Positions 10,522 through 22,439 are shown, numbered from the stretch's first letter. The stretch: DNA of 64,000 nucleotides from Hygrophila difformis (GCA_030278955.1 JAOANR010000011.1:29578403-29642402); one strand, 5' to 3'. Program-made: numbers and translations. Notes: generated by a model from the sequence alone, not told the origin.

Positions 10522-13500
10522 TTAGAGCCAAGCTTCAATCCTCTCTTTACCCGAAGCGCCGGACTTAGCCCAGTGGTCTGCCAAGGAGTTGCGTTCTCTG
10601 AGAATGTGTTGGATGTTCACAGCTCCTACAAAGTTGAAAACTTTCGAAATAGTGTCCATGAAATGGTGTAATCTCCAAGGGACTGATGACGGATTTTTAA
10701 GCCAACCGACTACATTATATGAGTCACATTCAAACACCAGACGTGGCAACGGAAATCCTTGGTCTCGCAATAGAGCACCGCAGACTCTATTGATCGCCCG
10801 AAGCTCAGCCTCTGTCGAATCTGTGTGTCCGATGTGGTCTGACAAAATGAATAACACATTTCCCCAATCATCCCTTATCACACCACCAATCCCGGCTGGC
10901 CCAGGGTTGCCCAACGAGGATCCATCCGTGTTGATCTTCCACCACCCTTGATTCGGGCGCTCCCACACTAATCCGATACGAGGAAACTTTAGTTTTCTAC
11001 CTGTCTCACGTCTTAAGGTCTGGGGGATTGCAATCTCCGGACACAACATATTCAGCGCTGAGCCACCCTCCTCTGCTATCCACCAAGTCCCTACACGCCA
11101 TCTCACCTCATCCACGACTGTCTTACTATTAAAGCTCCTCCCTTTGAACACCGCCTCGTTCCTCTATTTCCAAATAGACCAGGTTACTGCCATGCCTGTG
11201 AGCCACCAAACCTTACGCAGACCTCTCTTGGGGTTGAACTCAATCCACCAGGACAGGAGCTGATCAGCTTTACCATGTATACCGCAAGATATATCAAACC
11301 ATGCGACAACTTGATACCAAATAGGCCAAACAAAGTCGCAATGGCAGAATAGATGATTTTCTGACTCAGTATCTTTATCACACAGTGGGCAGGCTACATT
11401 AGGTACCTGAAGGCAATTCCTACGCAAAAGATTTTCGCTTACTGGAGTGGCACCTTGTAGTACTTTCCACGCCAAGAGTTTTACTTTCATGGGACATTTG
11501 ATTTTCCACAGATAACTCCAAACCTTGCTGACTGCCCCATCTATTGGAACAAGCCAGGCAGATTTAGAGGTATATCGCCCACTCCCCTCTCCGATCCAGC
11601 AGACTCGATCTTCCAAATACATGTTGTTCGGTTGTCCTTCGATTGTCAATATCAAGCAATTCCATATTCCCACTTCCCAATCAAATAGTGCTCTACGAAG
11701 TTTGATATTCCATTCCCAAACGAACCCTTTCCACTCCCCATAATCTGCAACAGTCCCCTCCTTATTCACAGCAAGAGCATAAAGCCGGGGAAACCTTTCC
11801 TTCAAACTCCCTCCACCATCCACCCACTTATCTAACCAAAATCTTGTCCGGATCCCGTTTCCCACCAGAATTTTGAACCATTTACCCATCTCCTCCATTC
11901 CTGGACCCTCCCAAGCCTGGCTAATATTCCCCCAAACAGATCGCGTAGATCGTGCCTCCGGTATTAAGGGAGATAATTTCCCGTAATACTTGGCGTCTAT
12001 AACCTCTCTCCATAGGCTGTTTTCCTGACCAAACCTCCATCTCCATTTGAGTAAAAGGGCCATGTTAAATTTGTAAACATCTCTTAAATGTAATCCACCC
12101 ATTGACTTATGGGAGCTGATTCGCTCCCAGCACACTGTATGAAGTTTCTTACTTCCGTCCCATTCGTTCCCAAAGAAACGTCTCTTCAATTTCTCTAATT
12201 GCTCTGCAACTGACCTTGGCACTTTAAAGATGGACAGAAAAAAGACAGGTAAGCAATTTAGTACCGATTTGATCAAACATAATCTCCCGGCTTGTGATAG
12301 CAATCTCCCCTTCCATCCGGCCAATCTCTTCTCCACCTTATTCAACACCGGTTTCCAAATATCAGTGCCGTTTATTCGCCCACCGATCGGGACCCCCAAG
12401 TACTTCATTGGCCATTCGCCAACTCCACATCCAAAATAGCAGGCTGCTTCCTCCACAATACCATTTGGACAGTTGATGCCAAAAATACTACTTTTATGGA
12501 AATTTATCCTTAAGCCAGTAGTTAGAGAGATGCATCTTAAAATCCTTTTGATGATCACCACTTGATTTAAATCTCCTTCACAAAATAGAAGTGTATCATC
12601 TGCATATTGTAGATGGGAGATGACCGGCCCCTCTTCCCCCACCTTTAAACCCAAAAGAATACCAGAATCCGCCGCTTGCTTGAATAACCTATTTACGACC
12701 TCCGCTAATAGAACAAACAGGTAGGGGGATAACGGATCCCCTTGCCTCAGTCCTTTCTGCAATTTGAAGAATCTCGATGGAGCTCCATTTATAAGAACCG
12801 CTGCCGAGGCCTGAGTCACGCATGCTTTAATCCATTTAATCCACAAATCTCCAAAACCCATAGTCTCTAACACCCTGAATAAAGCCTCCCAAGCTACATT
12901 GTCGTAGGCCTTAGCAAAGTCCAGCTTAACCACGAAACCCCTACGACCCGACATCTTAGTCGAATGTATCACTTCGGATGCGACAAGAACTCCATCCAGA
13001 ATTTGCCTACCCTTAATGAAAGCCATTTGAGCCGTCCCCACCAATTTATCGATGACCTCTTGTAAATGGCTGCTGAGCACTTTGGTTACAATTTTGTATA
13101 AGCTACCAACTAGTGAGATTGGTCTGAAATCACTAAATTCTGATGGGGCTTCAGTCTTTGGTATCAAAGTAATAAAAGAGCATCCAGCATCCCTTGGTAG
13201 GGATCCATCCAATTCAAATCTCTTGAACAATTCCATAATATCCCCTTTAATTAATCCCCAAAACTTCTTGAAAAACCCCATGTTAAAGCCATCCGGGCCG
13301 GGGGCCTTGTTGCTATCGCAACTCCACAATGCCAGTTTGACTTCTTCTTCGGAGAAGCTCCTCTCGAGCCAATTTCTATCTTCTCCCATCAAGCTGCATA
13401 AGCCGATATTATCAACCAAGAAGATTTCAGTATCTCGTTTCTTGAATACTTCCTGAAAATGCTTTGCTGCCATATCTTTTACTTCCTTCGGATCGTCCAA

Positions 13501-14667
13501 CCAGACACCATCAACTTTAATAGCTCCAATGTAATTACGCCGCTTGTTAACAGAAGTAATAGTGTGGAAAAACCTCGTGTTGAGATCGCCTTCCTTAATC
13601 CATTGAAGTCGTGATTTTTGATGCCATCTCCTCTCCTCGGCTAACAAAACTAATTTAAGTTCCCGTTTTTTATCTACCCAGATCTTCCTTGCTTCATCAG
13701 ACACATTGTCTCCAGGAAAGCTCACTTCCAACTCGCCGATTTCCGCCATCAAATTTTGATTCCGTTTCTCTAAGACATTTGCCCCATAACCTTCCCAATT
13801 GAGGATTCTAGATTTCACCAGCCGAAGCTTATCACAAACATTATGTCTCCTGTTCGATCTCCCCTCGCTCCGATTCTCGTCCCATGCCTCATTGACTAAC
13901 TCCACAAATCCCCTCTCATCCATCCAATAATTGTAGAACCTGAATGGCTTGGGTCCCCAAGACAGTTCCTTAACCTCTAAGATGACAGGATAGTGATCGG
14001 AAAGCACCGAGTCCCCTCTTCTTTGGATAATGTTCCCATCATGTCTTAACCATCTTGGCGAAAGAAGTACTCTATCTAATCTGCTACCAGCCCTCCCACC
14101 TCTCCCAAACCATGTAAACTGACCCCCTCCCATAGGTAGATCCACCAATCCCATTTGATTAATGAACTCCCTAAATTCCCTAGAGGCCCCAGCATCCTCA
14201 CTATTCCCAAATCTTTCCCCTTCACAAACCACAGCGTTAAAATCCCCCAGAAAGCACCATAGCTCCTCACTTCCAATCGCACATTTCTGGACAATGAGAT
14301 TCCAAAAAGTGGCTCTTTCCGATCTGCCATTCGGCGCATGAATATTTACCACATTAATCACTCCCTCAATCCCCTGAATGCTACCCTGAACCCACAGAAA
14401 GTGATGATCACTATCCACGACTCTAAACGACCCCCTGCTCCCTTCCCACACCAGCAAAAGCCCACCAGCGTTACCCAAAGATGGTTGAAACCTGAACTCA
14501 CATCCCCTAGAGCCCCATATCCGAGATACAATGCAATCTCTTATTAGCTCCATTTTAGTTTCCTGTATGCATAGCAGAGATGGCTTTTCCTTTTGGCATA
14601 ACCTTCTAAGCGCCCTCTTTCTAACCCCCCCATTCATACCCCTCACATTACATGTAATAATCCGCAT
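10522..14667 (-). pseudogene. LINE ORF2: endonuclease / reverse transcriptase / RNase H, one nonsense codon
   Basis: Encodes the enzyme that nicks target DNA and reverse-transcribes the LINE RNA. Reading from ATG at 14,667: an AP-endonuclease domain (residues 1-230) with CNVRG, QETK, GDFN and SDHYP; a reverse transcriptase (about 450-740) with LDFAKAYD, GLRQGDPLSP and YADD (about 688-691); a zf-RVT block with CPLCDKDTESENHLF; then an RNase H domain with NTDGSS, TEAEL, ECDS and RERN..AD. A TAG at 11,164-11,166 interrupts the frame between the zinc block and RNase H. The frame continues in phase (RNEAVFKG follows), so this is one substitution. The rest is intact, which suggests a young copy. 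Confidence 0.92.
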
Positions 14668-14715
14668 TTATAACAAGGTACACACAACTGCCAACCCCAG
14701 CACCCTATCAACATC

Positions 14716-15447
14716 TCAAGCGATCTCCTTGACTATCCTATCCACCGCCGCCTTCCTATCAAGTAAACATCCCAGACCCACGCAATTAGCCAGCTCATAA
14801 ATTTCCTCCGCCTCCGAAAAATTGACCAACCGGATACCCTCTTGTAATCGCACTGTTGAGAATTGTAAATCTGCAAATTCCCGGCCCCCTGTATTATGCT
14901 TGTTGCAGTACCTCCCTTCCTTATGACCAACTCGTCTCTTAATCCTTCTACCCCTCCGTCGACCCCTGTTCAAAGACCCATACGCCCCCCCAATAAGTTT
15001 AGCCAGCACATCCTCAACTTGCTTCAAAGCCTCCGGAGTCTTCCCAACCGAAGCTACTTCTCCTCCTGCTGCAGGAGATACCATACTCCCCTTCACCCGC
15101 TCCTCATCGCCCAGGTTGTCTTCCGAACTCTCCAATTCAGTCCGACCCTCGTTCTCACCCAACTCCATTCTCCCCTTGCGATGCGTGAAATTATTGGCCC
15201 TCCCCGAGTGATTTCTCTCGATCTCTGAATTTTCTGCCTCGCAATCGGCCAACTCACCTGACTCCACTTCTGTCTCCTTTACGGTTTCAAGTTGTGATGT
15301 GCATCTTTCAATTTCTTCGACCCAAACATTCCCGATGTCCACCACTAACTCGAGCCCATTATGATTAGGCCCAATTGACTTATCCACAAGGAGTTCTTGG
15401 CCCAGATTGTGCACTTTACCGTTAGAGTCATTCTCTAGCCCACACAT
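14716..15447 (-). pseudogene. C-terminal part of LINE ORF1, shifted frame
   Basis: 243 codons of acidic, then very basic sequence (RGRRRGRRIKRR near residue 176). They end 49 bp before the ORF2 start, the place expected for the end of ORF1. The frame differs from the block at 15,486-16,120, so either a frameshift near 15,450-15,490 splits ORF1, or this is a separate ORF with its own start. A basic C-terminus fits a nucleic-acid-binding role. I see no catalytic motif. Confidence 0.5.
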
Positions 15448-15485
15448 CCCAGATTTCTTAACATTAATAAAGTCCTCACCGCCCT

Positions 15486-16120
15486 CTACAACACGCCCCC
15501 CACTTCTGGAATATGGTGAGCGCCGGCTCCATTAATGCCATCTAAATTCTCAGGTGAATTATTATGCTTTTGTATTCCCCCAGACGATTTGTCCCTAGAC
15601 TGTTCTCCTTCCCCGGGAATGGTAGTCCCGGATCTATCGTCATCCTTTTGCACTTCCTTCTCCGGGGAGATTTCCACCATCGTGGCTTCCTTATGTTGTA
15701 ACGTCTCCTGGACGGCCGGATATTCCTCCCAATTTTCATCCTCTTTGACTACAGTCTCGCAGAGGTTTGCTACTATTCGGACCGACGACACCTCTTCTGC
15801 AACTCGGATTGTGACCACCAATGGAACAGTATTAACATCAAAAATTTCCACAAGCAACCTCGCTCTACCCAATCTTTTCCTACCAGACGTCTCCCTATCA
15901 AAAGAGATAATCTTGCCCCAACCGTTCACCATCCTCTTGAAATTCTCTTCAGTCCATGCATGAAAAGGTATGCTGAACATGTATACCCATACTAGCGGGT
16001 TGCTACCCGAACCTCCTTGTTCCCACCTTCTCCTGCTCTTAGCGAATCTTTGATCTCTACGATCCAGTAAATATCCTTCCATGTCCGCCGGATTGCTAAA
16101 TGAGACTACTACAGTAAAGC
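15486..16120 (-). pseudogene. Middle part of LINE ORF1 (DUF4283-like), separated by element B
   Basis: Continues ORF1 on the far side of element B. With one copy of the AAAGC duplication counted, the reading frame from 25,904 runs into 16,115 without a shift. Residues such as SNPADMEGYLLDRRDQ, VWVYMFSIPFHAWTEENF and GRARLLVEI fit the DUF4283-type region of plant LINE ORF1 proteins. An S/D/E-rich tail follows and ends at a stop at 15,486. The first codons in the raw frame (16,160-16,121) belong to the LTR, not to ORF1. Confidence 0.7.
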
Positions 16121-18882
16121 TGTAACACCCCGGATTTGATAACCCAGGCCGAGGTGTCACTGCCGCATCCCCCTAGCAAGACACGGCTTCCCGAGCTCGC
16201 TAAGGATATGCAAGGCTTGTGGGTATGTAAAAGATTTAAAAACATTTCAAGATATAGTCCGGAAATTTATAATACTTAATACGATAGTAGTAATCATCAT
16301 GCGCGAAAAGTAAATAGAGTAAATGCAGCGGAAAGTAAATCACGGCCAACATGGCCAAATCCTCGGGTTTAACAGACCCGGTAAAAACAGTACTATGATG
16401 CAGAAAGCGAAAATGTTCATAAATAGTTCCCCCCAAGTGCATGCGTATGCGTCACTCGACATACTCTGTAAAAGAAAAATGACAACGGTTGTCAGTATAA
16501 AAATATACTGAGTAAGTTAATCCCTAACTACAAATAAAAGGGGTTACGAGTGTTTAAACTAAAGATTTCGCTTACCGTACGAGAATTTAAAAATACATGA
16601 TTTATTAGCAGCGGAAAATCATGATTAAAGAACTTAATTTAAAAAGCGAAATTTAAAGCATAATTTAAGATGCATAAATTTTAAATACATAATTAAAGAC
16701 AGGATAATTACGATTTAAGCATAATGAAACACTCACACGAGTCTTTTACTTTTCATCCCGTAAAATAAGAAGAGGACACCATACCGGGAGATCACTAACG
16801 AGGCAATCTCAACATAGGACCACTAACGAGGCAGTCCAAACAATGGGAGACCACTAACGAGGCAGTCTCAAAGATAGTAGGACCACTAACGAGGCGATCC
16901 ACAAAGATAGTAGGACCACTAACGAGGCGATCAACAAAATACAGCGCGCGAGATCACTAACGAGGCAATCTCAGATAGTAAGGAGACCACTAACGAGGCA
17001 GTCTCAAAGATAATGATAGTATGAAGATCGGCTCAGCCTAGTGAACGGGATTTTTCGAAAGTTCGTATTTCAAAGTTATCAAAGGATCGATATCACGTTT
17101 TCATAGTTCGAGTTTTCTCAAGTTCGAAAAATCCTATTCGAGGCAGTTCACGCCTTTCTTAATTTAAAATTCGTCTTTTCTCCAAAAATTCTGAAACTTG
17201 GCCAGTAATTCAAAAACACACACACGAACAACTTTCATGTTTTAAGTTTTCGGAAATAAGGTTCCGAAGTGAGTTGAAATTTGAGTTTATTGCAAAGAAT
17301 AATTTATGTCTTAAAAACTGTTGTCGTCACAGGTTCGTGCAACGCCGATTAAAAATTCATTTCAAAACCGATCGATGTGAAATTTTTACAGTAACTACTT
17401 GACACATTAAGGAACAACTTTCATGTTTTAAGTTTTTGGAAATAATGAATTCTTGGTACTCAAAAATCGAGTGCAACTCACTGCATACTCATGGCCTTTA
17501 AAACGAATTCAAAACAGTTCTAAAAACTTGGCCGTTTGACATATCAAATGAACACCAAAATCCGTGAAATTTTATAGGCATAATCTAGACACAATTATCT
17601 ACAACTTTTGTTTAGAAATGCAAAGTTAAATCATTCGAAAAATGGGTGAAAAACATGCATCAAGTTGAAAGAAGGAATCTGTCACAGATTTAAAATCGTT
17701 CGGTTTGATACAGAAAGTTCATGGCGAAAATTGGGATAGCAAAACTTAATGTCAATGGCTGAAATTTGAACACAAGATAGATAAAGGTGTTAGGAACAAC
17801 TTTTATGTTGAAAAGTTTTCGGTTTGAATTCCCGAAGGTCGAGTTTTTGGCGAGTCTTTAAAATTGGACGAAAATAGGGTTTTTGAAAACCGATTTTTGT
17901 TACAAGCCTATATCTCGAGATTTAAACAACAAACAACCACGAAAATTTGTGAGTAAGGTTTTAACTTACTTAGAATGATGATAGGGTCGCTGGATTGGGT
18001 TTCCGGATGTCCTAGGGTCACGACGAACGGCCAACTTCTCCAATCGCTTTTTGTTCGTTTTCCGACGTGAAATCGTAGTAAGGAAATAGTGATAGAATTC
18101 GAGTTTTGGAGACTCATGGACTGATGGAACGATATATTAAGACTTACCAAGGTTCTATGAAGCCGTGGCTCAGTCCCGTTCACCTCGTCGTCGCCGGAAA
18201 GTTCGCCGGAAAGCTCCGTCGGGAGAGTTTGGCTTGGAGAGGGAGTTTGTAAGTATGGTGGGGATGAGTTTTCTGTGGGATTAGGGTTTTGAGGCTCCCC
18301 AGCCGCCCCTAAGCCTTCCTTAAGGCTGGGATTTGGTTTCCCTCGAAGGGAGTTGTAATTTCGGCAAGAAAATCACCCCCGAATGGAAAGATTACACCTT
18401 CAGCCCCTCTGGCGCGGAGGTGGCGCGCACCCACCCCTATGGTCGCGCGGAGCACGCGCGCCAGGCCTGGCGTCGCGACGTTCTTGGTCGCGCGGTGGCC
18501 GCGCGGCAGCGCGCGGACAGCGCGGGCCGGCCGGACCGGCCGGTTCGGCTCCGCGTGTTCCGTCGGGTCTTCCCTCGCTTTCCCCTATCGGTTTTCTACG
18601 TGTTAGCTCGATTCCCTGGGGCGTCTTCGTTGCGGAATCTTCTCCTTAATCTTGTTACGAGTCCGGCTTATCGCTCGCAACATTCCCGGGTCCTACTTAG
18701 CCTAGTCTAAATTGGTTTCAACATCTCCTATCGTCCTTGTGATCTAATTCGTGATGTATTTTGTGATTTATTTCGTGACTGAACTTAGAAATTAGTTCTA
18801 AGCTGCCTACGTACCCTGTGAAGGGATCAAGTCATGACGTAGTTCAAAACAATTTGAATTTGTTTTTTCCTCGGGTGTTACA
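16121..18882 (-). mobile_element. 3' LTR of element B (2,762 bp)
   Basis: Minus strand begins TGTAACACCCGAG (18,882) after the polypurine tract aaggggggagga and ends CCGGGGTGTTACA (16,121). Predicted splice donor TTG|GTAAGT lies near 18,150 and acceptor TTTTCTTTTACAG near 16,470. The several-hundred-base stretches inside hold no genes, only repeated 'caactttcatgttttaag' modules. Confidence 0.9.
16788..17005 (-). repeat. Seven tandem mini-hairpins with constant loop (element B 3' LTR)
   Basis: Seven units of about 30-38 bp share the core cactaacgaggc. Flanking arms are complementary but differ by unit: GAGAT/ATCTC, GGAC/GTCC, GAGAC/GTCTC, GGA/TCC, GAGAT/ATCTC, GAGAC/GTCTC. Stems therefore covary around a fixed loop. 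The array lies inside the predicted leader intron. Confidence 0.8.
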
Positions 18883-18905
18883 TCCTCCCCCCCTTAAAAA
18901 TACAG

Positions 18906-19225
18906 TTATGTCCCCATAACTGTGGTCGGGTCGTCTTGGAAGAGGGTAGGGTAACGTTGCCTCATGTCGGCTTCCAATTCCCAGGTTGCCGTCTCCGTCT
19001 CGTGGTTGGACCACAGGACCTTGACCATCTTTACAGTTTTATTCCTTGTCACCCTTTCCTTGTAGTCGAGTATTTGCACCGGGGTTTCTTCATAGGTCAA
19101 GTCATCATCCAATTCGATTACATCCGGTTGGAGTACATGCGACGTGTCGGCACATACTTCTTTAGTTGGGGGTCGTGGAACACATTGTGGTCACGAGCAA
19201 ACGGTGGTGGGGACGTTAGTTAACA
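18906..19225 (-). pseudogene. Remnant of pol 3' end (integrase tail and chromodomain-like region) in element B
   Basis: Minus-strand codons give [32 protein letters not shown] (partial) and RYPTLF, matching the C-terminus of pol in elements A and C, ending at TAA before the polypurine tract. Upstream, 'NVFH... QLKKYV' is recognisable to about 19,225 but out of frame. Nothing catalytic survives. The segment probably remains because it adjoins sequences needed in cis (PPT). Confidence 0.8.
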
Positions 19226-19454
19226 TGCCGTTCTCATTTTCCTACGGAATTTCTTAGGGTCCCTAGGTACTTACGTCCCGGGGGGTTTCCTGTAGTCCTG
19301 CGAAAGGAGGGCGTGAGGCAATTCCGTCGTCCTTGCCCGGAATAATGCCAGGCGATGCTCCCTGTCGACGTATTTTCTCTGTCAATGTATGCCCGGGTTC
19401 AGTGAGGAGCGTATAGCGAAAGAGATTGAGCAGAACAGGAAGGATAAAACTCCA

Positions 19455-19546
19455 CCCGGGTCCCGCGCGGTGGCCGCGCGTTGGCGCGCGGGGAGCGCGC
19501 GGCAACCCCTGTTCGAAAAAAATAGGGCTCGCGCTCCGCGCGAGCC
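19455..19546 (+). promoter_or_regulatory. GC-rich 5' region and palindrome of the antisense gene (element B)
   Basis: A GC block (19,455-19,515) with GCGCGGTGGCCGCGCG resembles the module upstream of the LTR TATA boxes. A perfect palindrome GGCTCGCGC-tcc-GCGCGAGCC follows at 19,526-19,546. Element A has the same 9-bp arms with a different loop (42,890-42,910). I see no clear TATA box. A promoter or 5'UTR role is inferred. Confidence 0.5.
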
Positions 19547-19649
19547 ACTTCCCCCATTTCCCATCCGAGAACACACCCCCCAATTCTCTCTAAATCCGGC
19601 GAGTTACCTTCCTGTTTGCTCGATTTCGGCTTCAATTCCACTCATCTAG

Positions 19650-20271
19650 GTACGATTCTACTAAACCCACTTACTAATTTCAACTTTTATGTTTTGGATG
19701 ACTTGATTTGTGTAGAGATTTAGGAAATTAGGGTTTGTGTACAAAAATTGGGGGTTTGTGATTTTTAGGCTTGATTTGTGCAATTTAGCAAGTGTATGTG
19801 GCAATTGTTGTTACCCTTATTGCCTTGCCTACGTTTATGTTATAATGTGTTTATGTTTCTGGCAAATTCTTGTTCAATTCGAATCCTTCGAAAGGCTATG
19901 AAGTTATTGATGCTTGGTTACTGTTGGGGTGTGATTATTGGTTCGTTCCCTCGTTGTTTAGTGCTGTAGGATTTGCCGTATTGTTATTAGAATGATTGTT
20001 TCGTTCTGTGGGCGATTTCCGTGTGTTGTTAGTAACTTAGGTTTTGGTTTATTGTGCACATAACGTGTTCGACGAAATGCCACATAGGGTTTAGGCACTA
20101 GTTTTAGCATATTCTTTGTCTAGGTCACCTCCTGGTTGGTCTTAGTAAACGGTAGGATTTGTTGTTCTTACGGTACATTCACGTTGGAACTATATATTAA
20201 TGCCCTATTCGTATTTTCACTTGACTTCTGTGTGGGACTTAGCCTTATAATTGTTGTTTGGTAACTTGCAG
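19650..20271 (+). other. Predicted 5'UTR intron of the antisense gene, element B (622 bp)
   Basis: Donor CTAG|GTACGA at 19,650 and acceptor TAACTTGCAG at 20,271, immediately before GATG. The homologous interval in element A is also 622 bp (donor AAG|GTATGT, acceptor TTCGCAG). Sequence between is T-rich on the gene strand, as plant introns are. Confidence 0.6.
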
Positions 20272-20272
20272 G

Positions 20273-21607
20273 ATGTTGCTCTTTTTGTGGGTCGTTTTGG
20301 CGTCTCTCATGTGTCCTCCGAGGACTAGGAGACGGGTTGCTGATGAGGCTGGCCCCAGTCATGCTGCTCCGGCGATGCCGGATTTCGACGAGAGCGAGTC
20401 AGAGGAGGATGAGGCGCAGAGGGGCCCGCGTCTCAGGGGCCTCCCGGACGAGGTGCGTCCTCACCGGCATGACAGGTTCCGGTTTAGGACGAGGGCTGCC
20501 CAGGACTTTTATTTCGACGAGCTTCGTCGAAACAGGGCTTACGTCCCTGAGAGAGGCATATATCCTCTTCATATGGGCGATGACAGGGTCAGTGCGGTCT
20601 TGGAGTATTTACAGTGGACTGGTCTGGCACGTCACCCCGAGGGCGTCGCCTCCGGTTATTTGGCTATGGAGGTTATTGCCAACATTGGCGGTCTCGGGGA
20701 GGGTGACGATCTATCCCGGGTATGGGTCCGTGGTCGCTATCTCGACTTCAGTGCTCGGGCGATCAACGTCTATTTTGGCTTGCCCGACGATGGCGTGTTC
20801 CGGCCCCAGCCTGAGGGGCGCGTTCTTGCTCCTGCGTGGAACACCTTATGCACCCTAGTGCCTCCTCAGTTCGAGCACAGTCATGAGCTTCGTTTGACGT
20901 CGATGGACTCCCCTTGGCGAGAGCTTGCTCAGCTATGGTTCGGGCGTGTCCGGCCGATGTCCCGGAGCCACATTGTCTTGGATCACGTCTACGAGACCAT
21001 TTGCTTCATCGCGCGGGACGGCAGGGTGAATGTAGGGGCTTGCATCGAGGACAACTTGCGGGGTATGCGCAGAGGACGAGGGAGTAGGGTGATTACCCAT
21101 GTTCACCTCATCTGTGGGTTGTGCGCGGCACAGGGGATTCGCACTACACCGGAGACAGATCCGTACGACCTAGCACCTGGCCGTTGCTACCGTATTCCGT
21201 CTTATGCTGAGCGGCGTAGCGCCTTACGTCGTGGGGCTCCCCGTGCTGTACTTCGCCCGCAGCCTGATGACGGCGGCCTGATCCTCGTTGTACCACCGGA
21301 GCAGCCACCCCCTCCTCCAGTGGTTCCACCTCCTGCTGGGGCACCTCCTGCCGTGGCACCTCAGGGGCAGGAGATGATTCAGATGCTGCAGATGATGCAG
21401 GAGATGCGGGTCAGTATGGACGCCGGGTTTGCAGCTGGGCAGGCTCGTTATGACGCCCTCGACGCTAGGTTGGACCTCTATCAGACCCGCATGGACTCGT
21501 TTGCTACGAGGCAGGCTCAGCAGCAGGCCACCATGTCCGACATGTACGCCTATGTGCGGCAGATGGACGACTTCATGCGCCGACAGTTCCCGCCTCCCGA
21601 TCAGTGA
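20273..21607 (+). CDS. Antisense-strand ORF of element B, 444 aa, putative plant transposon protein domain
   Basis: Start chosen at the ATG directly after the predicted acceptor (the raw frame extends five codons further into the intron). Features in order: a short hydrophobic N-terminus (MLLFLWVVLASLM), an acidic stretch (DESESEEDE, about 36-45), a globular middle (about 60-300) containing DFYFDELRRNRAYVPERGI, VWVRGRYLDFSARAINVYFG and SHIVLDHVYETICFIARDGR, a proline-rich linker (EQPPPPPVV), and a C-terminal coiled coil (about 370-440). The VRG..xDFS..xIN..FGLP signature resembles the 'putative plant transposon protein' (Transposase_32) family known from plant repeats. I see no DDE or other catalytic triad. 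The homologue in element A has the same length and about 80% identity. Function unknown. Confidence 0.8.
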   Translation: MLLFLWVVLASLMCPPRTRRRVADEAGPSHAAPAMPDFDESESEEDEAQRGPRLRGLPDEVRPHRHDRFRFRTRAAQDFYFDELRRNRAYVPERGIYPLHMGDDRVSAVLEYLQWTGLARHPEGVASGYLAMEVIANIGGLGEGDDLSRVWVRGRYLDFSARAINVYFGLPDDGVFRPQPEGRVLAPAWNTLCTLVPPQFEHSHELRLTSMDSPWRELAQLWFGRVRPMSRSHIVLDHVYETICFIARDGRVNVGACIEDNLRGMRRGRGSRVITHVHLICGLCAAQGIRTTPETDPYDLAPGRCYRIPSYAERRSALRRGAPRAVLRPQPDDGGLILVVPPEQPPPPPVVPPPAGAPPAVAPQGQEMIQMLQMMQEMRVSMDAGFAAGQARYDALDARLDLYQTRMDSFATRQAQQQATMSDMYAYVRQMDDFMRRQFPPPDQ

Positions 21608-21979
21608 TGTCTCCCTTTGGTTTTGTGTTTTCGTTTAGGTTTTGCGTTTAGACGTACTTTGTTTAGGCTCCTCCTTATGAGGACGTTGATGTTGCCTGGT
21701 GTTTGTGATTTATATTTTCGTTATATTGTCGCTTGGTTAGGTGTTTGACATGTGTTGGTTGTGTGCTGCTGTTTCAGAACCATGGTTTAATTGTTCTGTC
21801 CATTTTATGGTTTGAGATGTTCTGGATTTACTATTACATTCCTATAGTGTCTGCATGTGTGTGGATTGCCCAATAATACCTACGCCGTTGCTTGACTAAA
21901 TCGCTTGGTTAAATTAGCGTGATAAGATACACGGGATTAGAGTTTATATGTGGAGTGTATATAGTTGCTCTTAAGGGGA

Positions 21980-22154
21980 AATTTTTTTTCATTTTTTTTT
22001 TTTTTTTTTTTATTGAGCGAAGATTAGTCTTTTAATAGGTATCAATTTATCAGGGTTTTCTTGTAAAGGTTGTTGGAATTTATTTATTTATATGTACATA
22101 TTTACGTATTGTATATATTTTATAATTATCTTTATCATTATTATTATTATTATA

Positions 22155-22193
<39 letters not shown>

Positions 22194-22275
22194 TATTATT
22201 ATTTTTATTTTTTTTTATTTTTATTTTTATTTTTTATTTTTTTTATTTTTTTTTATATTTTTTATTTTTTTTTAA
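21980..22275 (+). repeat. T-rich / (ATT)n microsatellite in element B
   Basis: A poly-T run near 21,994-22,011, then (att)n and (tttta)n arrays (22,130-22,270), between the ends of the convergent antisense ORF and ORF1. Apparent ORFs rich in I/F/Y/L here are artefacts of the microsatellite. Confidence 0.85.
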
Positions 22276-22439
22276 GGTTGTAGGTTTTCCTCTTTGATTA
22301 TGGTAGTTAAAGAACTAAATAAAATGCATGGAATAAATTTAAATAGGCTTGTATTTTATTACCCAAGAATTTTGGTTTACAAGCATTCGAAATAGAAATA
22401 GCAATGGTGCATCAGTATGGATCCCTAAATCTAAGGTGA

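Noticed and set aside
13052..13456. 134-codon plus-strand ORF
   Set aside because: Shadow of the LINE reverse transcriptase frame.
15535..15963. 142-codon plus-strand ORF
   Set aside because: Shadow of LINE ORF1 on the opposite strand.
16788..17005. Regularly spaced repeats that look like a CRISPR array
   Set aside because: Plant nuclear context, copies sit inside LTRs, no cas genes, and the 'spacers' are complementary arms of each hairpin.
18333..18710. ORFs of 88-125 codons in the GC-rich part of the B LTRs, repeated near 25,365-25,731
   Set aside because: Arg/Ala/Pro-rich translation of a non-coding GC block; the frame is altered by the 11-bp indel between LTRs.
20337..20858. 173-codon ORF overlapping the antisense gene in another frame
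   Set aside because: Alternative frame of the 444-aa ORF; not conserved in length in element A.
22070..22297. ORFs made of I/F/Y/L
   Set aside because: Translation of the (ATT)n/(T)n microsatellite.
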